Source: Mugil cephalus | Lineage: Eukaryota; Chordata; Actinopteri; Mugiliformes; Mugilidae | Reading direction: 5' to 3' | Assembly (NCBI RefSeq): GCF_022458985.1 | Contig: NC_061789.1 | Coordinates: forward strand, 16,896,357-16,960,356 | DNA length: 64,000 nucleotides | Part shown: in pieces, positions 56,702 through 64,000 of the stretch | Layout of the letters: every line of letters begins with the position of its first letter | Position numbering within the stretch: the first letter of the stretch is position 1 | The notes under the pieces: model-generated | Database searches by the model: none | Seen by the model: only the letters and a program-made list of their open reading frames with translations | Told to the model about the DNA's origin: nothing | Translations under genes and position numbers: made by a program

Positions 56702-59540
56702 CGGGATGCGATACTGTATGTAGCCTATACATGTCCATATAGCGCACAAGTAGATGCACTAGTTGGGCTTGGTTTTGGGTTGTGTCATTTTGAGAATTAT
56801 TCATCTTAAAGGACAATATTATCACATGAAATCCGCCACTAAAAATAGACACCAACAAGTACACTTAAGATACAGTGATTACCCATATTTTTAGACATGT
56901 ACTTCATTGAGAGGAAGCTCCAGGCAGGAAGCTCCTGTCAGCTACAGTAGACAGCATGCATTTGTCAACAGGACATCTTCATGTGCAAAAGAAAGCCATT
57001 GTTTCTGCAGCATCTCCTAAGCAGGTCGTCTGAATATGATGAGCACAGAATACACTTCCATTGCAAATGTGCTTTTTGTTGTTCTTTTTTTTTTTTTTTG
57101 ACCCAGCGGGTCACGTTCCCATCCACGCTGCCGTGTATTATCCTGAAGGGGTGCTTATTCAGGATGAAGCAATGAAAGTCTAATTAGGCTGACCAGTGCT
57201 CAGAGAAAACTAGGCCAGTGTGACAATATCTGACTGAGACGGTGGGAACCGAGGTCACGCACCGACTGGATGGGGTTTTTCTCAGGGAAAATGACTCAGG
57301 GAAAATTAAAACAGTGGAGAACAACAACAAAAACGCCAAGGATCACCACAGCTCTGCGGTTTGGTTAAGTAGGTTGCGTGAATTGGCATTTTTGTCTACG
57401 TGTGGTTACCCAAGGGGGCATATTTATGGTGTACGGACAGTTTGTAAACTCATTTTGAGAAGGATGGGATTTTTTGGTCTGTGGTGAGACAAGACAACAC
57501 TAATAAGAACATTAAATGTCACTCGATTGTCAGATTTTATACTCCTAAGACCCTTCCACTTCCCATTCCCGACCGTGTGTAAGACATAAAGTGACAACCC
57601 ACATCAAAATTATTAAAAAAGAACAAAATTTCTAACACCAGTTGCCCTGAACATCAAAGCAATCAGTGCCTTTAACAACAGAGAGCTCACTGCAGGTCCA
57701 GATAAGAAATGAGATCCACCAGAGGAGGCAAGATGGAGGGATCGATTACTCTGAGGTTTCCCATGATCCTGCCCCTCTCTGGGGAGAGCGCGCTCCTGCT
57801 CCGGCGCTGCGTGGGTCTCTTAACTGTCATTATCACCGATGGGAGCCACAATAGGTCAGGGAGATGAGATAACATTGTGAGCGGTAGAGCAGCAGGTGAG
57901 AGGCTCAACAGGGCACGATTAGGTGTCCGGGTCCCAGGGTGTAGCATTGCCCGGGGCCTCGGGGGCCTCGGCCCCACCATCTGCCGGGGTGAATTCCTCT
58001 TGCTGCGGGGGAAACGCTCAATAGCGGCACAAACTGTTGCTGAGGGGCGTTGCTTCGAGTTTCTCCTGTTACCTTTTTATAGACAGAAGTGTTACACTCT
58101 ACTGTTCTTTTGTTACACTCTCCAACACAAACGCGAAGAATGCGAGAGCACAAAGGACTGAAACTTGTGGCATTTGTGCGGTCGTCCTCTGTCATGTTCT
58201 GCCTCCATTACAGTGTATACGCGCTAGATCACAGCATGTGCGCGTACAATAATACATTCCATTTGTCGTGTCACGTCATCTGAAAATAGATCTTGTGGTA
58301 TAGTCCAGATTCTGTCTGTTTTGTCGATGGCAGGATTCAGGGCTCCAACATGAGGCCATCACTCAGCAGGAGCACACCCCTGGGATGCTCTGATGACAGC
58401 CATGCTGAATGGTTCACACATGACCCTGGCGCGCTACTGCACGCAACGGCCCATCCTGTGAGCGGCCGGCACCGGCCCCGTCTTTGATCTGACAGCATGG
58501 TGTAAAAATGGAAATGCCCGCCGCCCTCACACATGCCAGACACGCAGTTTGTCTGACAGACGGGCATGAACATGAGAATATTGAATTAGGAGCTGCGCTG
58601 CAAATCTAGGAAGTGGCTGCACGGCTCTCAGCTTACCAGACAGGCCAGGTGAGCGCCTATACATCAAGGATTCGTAATGGGCACCCTTTGATATGGAGCG
58701 CTGCGGGACTCAGGCAGCAGCATTAAAACTGCACCCTGCACATGACACTCACCCAAATGTGAATAAGAATGGCATGAATTTATGAAGCACCGACAGAGAT
58801 CTTTGCAGAGACGGCACCGTCGTCGCTGCCTTGAGCAGCAGCCACATCTGTTCAATCACTTCAAATCAGTTAAGAAGCTCACGGTGCTGTTGTAGACATC
58901 AGACTCTGATAACTGTGACCGCAACCTCTGACCTTCAAATCGTAGATCTTGACACGCACATTATTCGCCGTTTTGACTTTTGCCTATTCTCACCGACTCC
59001 CAACTGCAGGCCATTGCAACCCATATTAAACACGTGTACAGTAAGTACAGTTTGCAGGGCATACACAAGGTCATTGTCTGTCATGGGACTATTTTTATCC
59101 GATCGGATGCTACTGGACACTGCTGTGTTTCATTCAAGAACTTTGGCCGTCTTTGTGCAGATCCTAGGGGGCTGATGACATGTCCAGATGTGGAGGTTGA
59201 CCCTGCGCTGACCCGAAGCGGAGCCCACAGTGTTCCTGTTGTGCACCCCAGCAGTGAGCTGCTGGAAGGCGACTGGTTTATGGTCGCATATTATATTGCA
59301 GTGGGGGGAAGAAGAAGAAGAAGAAAAAAAATAGTATGGCACAAGTCTGGGACAACAGTGGAATACGTTTATTCCCCTTGAGGCATTGTAGTAGTACGGT
59401 TGCAAGGATCTATTAGAAATTAGAGAAAAAGAATAAAAATGTCATAATATTTATTATACCTCTACCACAAACATGATCGCAATTATTTTGGAGTAGAATT
59501 GTACGTACTATCTCTTTATATATGTTGAATGTTGTCATTG
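56702..59540. other. Intergenic DNA, nothing recognised
   Basis: No supportable gene. A (GAA)n purine run lies at about 59309-59325. Confidence 0.4.
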
Positions 59541-59543
59541 TGA

Positions 59544-59570
59544 GGGTTAGGGTTAGGGTTAGGGTTAGGG
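59544..59570 (+). repeat. Interstitial telomere-type (TTAGGG)4 array
   Basis: GGG followed by four perfect TTAGGG units, giving five GGG runs spaced by TTA, which is a canonical G-quadruplex-forming pattern. Confidence 0.93.
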
Positions 59571-59928
59571 AGAGCAAGAGATACCTTCAAGTATAACCCA
59601 TTTACTTGCAGTATTTCACATCTCTAGTCCATGAATGGGAACAATAAGACTAGTAAGCATTTCAGCAGTTAGAGCCTCAACATAAACTTCTGTGGCCAAG
59701 CTGTCTGTAGAACAGTCTGTTATTGTGTTTATGCTACAGACCACAGGATGAAGGGCTTTATTTGTTGTTGCCCCGGCCCCTCTGCGGTACATACAACACA
59801 GACTCCATCTGTTCAGTCCATCAAGCCTGCTCTTCTGCTGCTCTTTCTGCTGGAAAACAGTTTGGATGCTGCTGACGGCTTCACAAACAACTCAGAACAA
59901 GGGTCCAGGGAAGGGGACCACAAAAATC

Positions 59929-59948
59929 ACCCCCCCCCCCCCCCCCCC
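59929..59948. repeat. C-homopolymer tract
   Basis: A C run of about 20 bases in intergenic DNA. Length in the assembly may be uncertain. Confidence 0.85.
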
Positions 59949-60560
59949 GAGCAAAATCTCCCGCTGGGCCACCAGAAGGCCTGTGTTTTGATAGCGGCCA
60001 TTACCCTCGTTGAGCTGACCCTCTGAGCTGACATCCCTGCCATTAGGTACACAAGTAAGTACGACTGCAAGTACGCTTCATGACACTGGGTAAACATGTT
60101 GGCAAACTGGAGGAATGTGAAGCGAGGCGGTTCAACAGACTGTGTGTCTATGGCTGCAGATGGAAGAGAGGCATGGACAATATGAACGCCAACGTTTAAA
60201 ACCTGTTGTTGTACTGTGAGATGTGTTCGAAGTGTGTGGTTAGCAGACATTACAACGCACAGAACAGCGCCGCACACATCTTACTAAAGGAGAGGGCTTC
60301 GGGACATGAACACAAAACACCTGTGATGTTTCACTCTCTTGACAGGATACAGCGTATCTGCTTTGTTCACAAAAGGTCTAGATGCGCTACCAGTTTGTGA
60401 CGGATGGTGCAGTAAAGCTCAGTTTGCATAAGTTCACCTTTTGGTGATGCTTCCAAATGGAGGAGTCGTTGGGCAGAAGCTGGAGATGAACCTCCATCGC
60501 CAAGATCAACATTACTACTGAAATGAAGAGAAATGCAGAGAAACAACAAGTGCACATGTT

Positions 60561-60964
60561 GAACAGGCATATCATTATGAACACCTTCTTAATATTGTGC
60601 CTCCAAAACAGTTGTGACTCCTCAGAGAGTGGACATGGACCTTTTGAGGAGGGTCATGTGGTGTCTAGAAACAGGATGTTTTTAGTGGGCGGCTTTGGGT
60701 CCTATGGGTTGAGGGAAGGTTGAATCATCCTTCAGATACTTGATCAGTTTGGGATCTAGTGAATTTGGAGGACGGGTCAACACGTGTGCTGTTTTTCATG
60801 TTTTTTAAGTTGCTCCTAAACCGTTTTTGTGTGTGTGTGTCAGGCTGCATCTTACTGGGGATGGCTGCTGCCAGTGCTATGGGGTGAGGGTGCTTGGTCT
60901 AGTCTAGGTGGGTGGTACAGTTATTTACTTGTCAGTGGTTTTAACGTTGGGGCTGTTTGGTGTA
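60561..60964 (-). mobile_element. Deleted Tc1/mariner-like element, copy C
   Basis: Minus-strand copy of the same family as 26637 and 54481. The + strand shows cttcttaatattgtgcctcc, aaaacagttgtgactcctca, gggatctagtgaatttggag, gacgggtcaacacgtgt, aggctgcatcttactgggga, gcagtgctatggggtgaggg-type remnants, and the terminus cagtggttttaacgttgggg with ctgtttggtgta. Transposase frame destroyed by deletions. Confidence 0.72.
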
Positions 60965-60999
60965 CGTCTTCACTCTGTGTAGCAAAAGATTTCGCAAGT

Positions 61000-62400
61000 C
61001 TAGAAAGCTGGGCTGCCTGATTAACAAAAATGCACACACAGATCAGCAGATGGTACTATCAGACCTCAGTACATATCCATCACAATTTGGCCGTCAGTTT
61101 GGGCTCATAGTGGTCGCTCTGACCTTTTAAGGGATCAGACCTCTGCCCCCAAACAAACACTCGATGGGAGAATGCGTTCACTCATGTGGTCTTGGTGGCC
61201 TGCTGGGTCGTCATGCTCCCTGGAGTGTCTGCTCATGAGAGGGGCCTGTTATTCAAAGAACATCCTGCTGCCCTCCCACCCTCCTGTTGAGTCCGCAATG
61301 TGGAGACAAGGAGCTGGGAAAGCCCCACTACAACAGAGGACAATTTGTGGTTTGAAGCTGGGACACTGCTGTTTAGGTAAACGCTGTAGCATGGCTGGAG
61401 AAAATCATAACAACAAAGATTGAAAACTGTAATTAAAGGAAATATTTCTGTGTGTGTGTTTCTGTTGTGGCAAACCCTCAGAGGAGCAGCCGCTCACTCT
61501 GCTAATCATTAAATGACGAGACTTCTTACACGGCTGAGCTCACATCAACCACTTTCTCCTCTTCACGTCATCGCCATATGGTCCACAGTCGCCCCAACGC
61601 CGGAGACAAACATCGAGTGCATCATTATGTTAATAGTGACGCCTATGCCATGGCACTCAGTGGACAGACGGTGGAGGGTGGACAGGGGGGTGGAGTGTAT
61701 GACTGAAGAGCTGTCATCGTCTCAGGCAGAAATAAGGACACATGCAAATGAATCAGCTGATGCCGACAAGCTGTGAATGAAGTGAGATCCGGGCCTGTTG
61801 AGCATTTGTATTTGCATGTGCTTGTCTGGGTCTCTGACGCCATTGAGCGTCATTGTGACTGTGACTTGACAAGGGAAGGAGGTCATATTATGGCTACAGC
61901 ATCATGAGTGTCAACGCAGTTCATTTAAAAAACTAACTCAGCCTTGACCCACATGGTCCCCACTGGCTCAGTATAATCAAAGATGGAAGACATTTAAATC
62001 CCTTCAGAGTTGCTGCTGCAGATGTTAAATCAAATGTTGGGGGTTAGGTCACAACCAGGACCTAGTGGGGATTGGACTGGTTTCTCTGTTACCCATAGTT
62101 GCAATGAGAGTATGAAACAGCCTCTTCTAAGAAATAACAAAGAATGGATTTCGGGGGATTTTATTTTTAATTTCACAAGCTGGACATTCCAGTTTTAGTT
62201 ACTTGCAGACAAACAGCTCCACAACAAAGGCAGCACTGTCGCTGCATAAATTAGGTAATTCATGCATGAATGAGCGCTCTCACACATAAGCAGGCTCCTC
62301 TTCATGGATGTGATGGCTCCAAGTGCAGATTCCAGCAATAAAACAGCCTTCTGTTGCCCTCTGCTGGTAGAACCTGCATATTACAGTATATCGGTCGGAA
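61000..62400. other. Intergenic DNA, nothing recognised
   Basis: No supportable gene or mobile element on either strand. Confidence 0.4.
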
Positions 62401-62403
62401 AAG

Positions 62404-62462
<59 letters not shown>

Positions 62463-62503
62463 TGATTGATTGTTTGATTGATTGATTGATTGATTGATTG
62501 ATA

Positions 62504-62583
<80 letters not shown>
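62404..62583. repeat. Compound GATA/GATT microsatellite, about 180 bp
   Basis: Fourteen or so GATA units (62404-62461) change into about thirty GATT units (to 62583), with single variant units GTTT and GATA within the GATT part. The minus strand gives artefactual (SINQ)n and (SIYL)n frames. Confidence 0.96.
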
Positions 62584-63214
62584 CTGCAGAGTGGATCCAG
62601 CTGCTGAAGGACTGCATCTGCACTTCCTGGGGATCTGGTGGCAGCTGTGCCCTTCCTGACTATGAATCTGTATCTTCAGGCATGTTTCCTGAGTTAGGTT
62701 CCTTGTTTTAGCCATTTTTGTCTCTGAGGAACTTTCGAATGCACTGGTTTATATAGACACGAAGCACAGGAACAGAAAAACGAAATTGCACTTGAAGACC
62801 TAACAGTGATTCTTAATGCAATATTTCATGGAGTGCCTGGGGTGTCCAAAAACTTTTTCCATCACTGTAGACAGATAGACAGACAGATGACTTGACAACA
62901 GACTATTTAAGCACACCAGACCAGAAGGGTTAATGAGATACAGGTGAAACTAATGAGGGCGGAGCACACACAGACAAACCAATCAAAGAATCAAAGAGGG
63001 GGTATTGCAGGACAAGAAACACCAAGGAAGACCTTTACAAAGTGCAAAACAGGAAGCACAAGGAAAAACAAAGTACTTTTTTGTAAATTATATACTCGAC
63101 AACAACAGCATTATAACGGTCATCATAAGACATGTTCTTAAATGCCACCTTCCATGACACCCAGGGTCACAAAGATAAGCAGTGAGGGTACACAGCAAAA
63201 CCAGCATACCCAAA

Positions 63215-63400
63215 TCAACACCATCAGAGTTAATGTCAACACTTTCAGAGTCTCTGTATGGGTCCACACCACAGAGTGTTAATTTGACTCTTTTTGAAAT
63301 GTTGTCATGTTAACACTCCCAATGTGTTATTATGGACTCTTTTTATAGTTAACATTTGTTTTTTAACACTTCTCAGCACTAACCAGTTTTAGTTTCTTTC
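63215..63400. repeat. GTTAAC/AACACT-rich repeat region
   Basis: Repeated short elements in both orientations: agagttaatgtcaacacttt, agagtgttaatttgactctt, tgttaacactcccaatgtgt, tagttaacatttg and tttaacacttctc. Similar 'agtgttaa' arrays occur in fish dispersed repeats, from memory. Family and boundaries unresolved. Confidence 0.4.
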
Positions 63401-64000
63401 AACATTAGTGTATAGTGTTAAGACATCAACTTCCTCAAAGTGTCATATGACACATAATTGTTTGTATAAGACATTAGACGCCACTTTACATCAAACTTTC
63501 CAGACATTTCGTGGAGGACGAGAACAGAGAGTAGACAACAATTAGAGGTTGTTGGGGATCTCAACAAGGATCGTTTGTCTGTTCTGCTGCAGACATGCAA
63601 CTATCCTTTGAAGAATTTGTGATGATAGATTGGAATTAGGGAAGTAGTTATTTAAGTCACCTGAGAGCGTTTGAGCGCTGACTGGATTCAGGTATCATGT
63701 GGCTGCATTGGACTGGGTCATAGGTTCAAAAAGGCTGAAGTCACAAATGGTCGTGCATGGATCAGTTTGATGGCAGTAAATTCAACTGCGTGTTAGCAGA
63801 AGGCCATGTTCACGTAATACAGATCAGGCAAAGAGAGTCCTTAGTTTTACACTTTTAAAGCCACCTTCACTGCCTGAATAACAAGATTTGCGTATCTAAA
63901 CAAATAATGGCAGCTGAATTTACATGTATGTAGATCTTTCTGGCTGCCAGGTTTCTACAAGGCAGAAATATTCTGTCCACTTTGTGATTTATGACGAACC

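Noticed and set aside
57666-58195. Several overlapping frames on both strands in a GC-richer patch
   Set aside because: No conserved motif, and the frames contradict each other; GC-rich DNA simply has fewer stops.
54586-61020. Frames reading CLCQAASCCWGWLLP and CVCQAASYWGWLLP as a possible small gene family
   Set aside because: Both lie in opposite-strand sequence of the deleted Tc1-like copies B and C; they are shared because the transposon is shared.
62302-62715. Minus-strand frame with (SINQ)n and (SIYL)n repeats
   Set aside because: Direct translation of the GATA/GATT microsatellite.

Overview
The window is nuclear genomic DNA of a bony fish, most likely a percomorph teleost. The evidence is vertebrate genes split by GT-AG introns, long AT-rich intergenic DNA, Tc1-like transposon remnants, other dispersed repeats that I recognise from teleost genomes, and a nuclear tRNA-Cys cluster. 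There is no bacterial, phage or plasmid content, and nothing that looks like a defence or CRISPR system.

Layout. (1) Positions 17-14773, + strand: thirteen coding exons of the tweety family gene ttyh3. They run from the first membrane segment to the stop codon; exon 1 with the start codon lies before the window. A 3'UTR of about 2 kb follows. The introns hold simple repeats and one non-LTR retrotransposon fragment (3521-4140). (2) About 16.8-27.6 kb: intergenic DNA with a MITE-like element (19390-19769), a 21-bp minisatellite (about 23.56-24.06 kb), an L2/SINE-like copy and a deleted Tc1-like element carrying a telomere-type array. (3) 29234-34907, - strand: the complete eight-exon lunatic fringe gene lfng (374 residues). 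It has a CpG-rich first exon, a compact TATA-type promoter near 35.07 kb and a 3'UTR reaching about 27.65 kb. ttyh3 and lfng converge tail to tail. (4) 37.5-43.4 kb: four + strand tRNA-Cys(GCA) copies, two intact and two with T-arm changes, embedded in a duplicated flanking block. (5) 43.4-64 kb: no gene recognised. It holds two more Tc1-like remnants, a second L2/SINE-like copy, a duplicated non-coding block of about 0.2 kb (53.5 and 56.5 kb), a (TTAGGG)n array and a large GATA/GATT microsatellite. This gene-poor DNA upstream of lfng is a plausible place for developmental enhancers, but no enhancer can be named from sequence alone.

Functions. ttyh3 encodes a multi-pass membrane protein of the tweety family, described as volume- or calcium-linked anion channels, although structural work has questioned the channel role. 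lfng encodes a Golgi beta-1,3-N-acetylglucosaminyltransferase that extends O-fucose on Notch EGF repeats. The two are not functionally linked; their proximity is old vertebrate synteny (human 7p22). Exon junctions were set by reading splice sites and checking that codon phase closes across every intron. Most other open frames are shadows of exons, tRNAs or tandem repeats.
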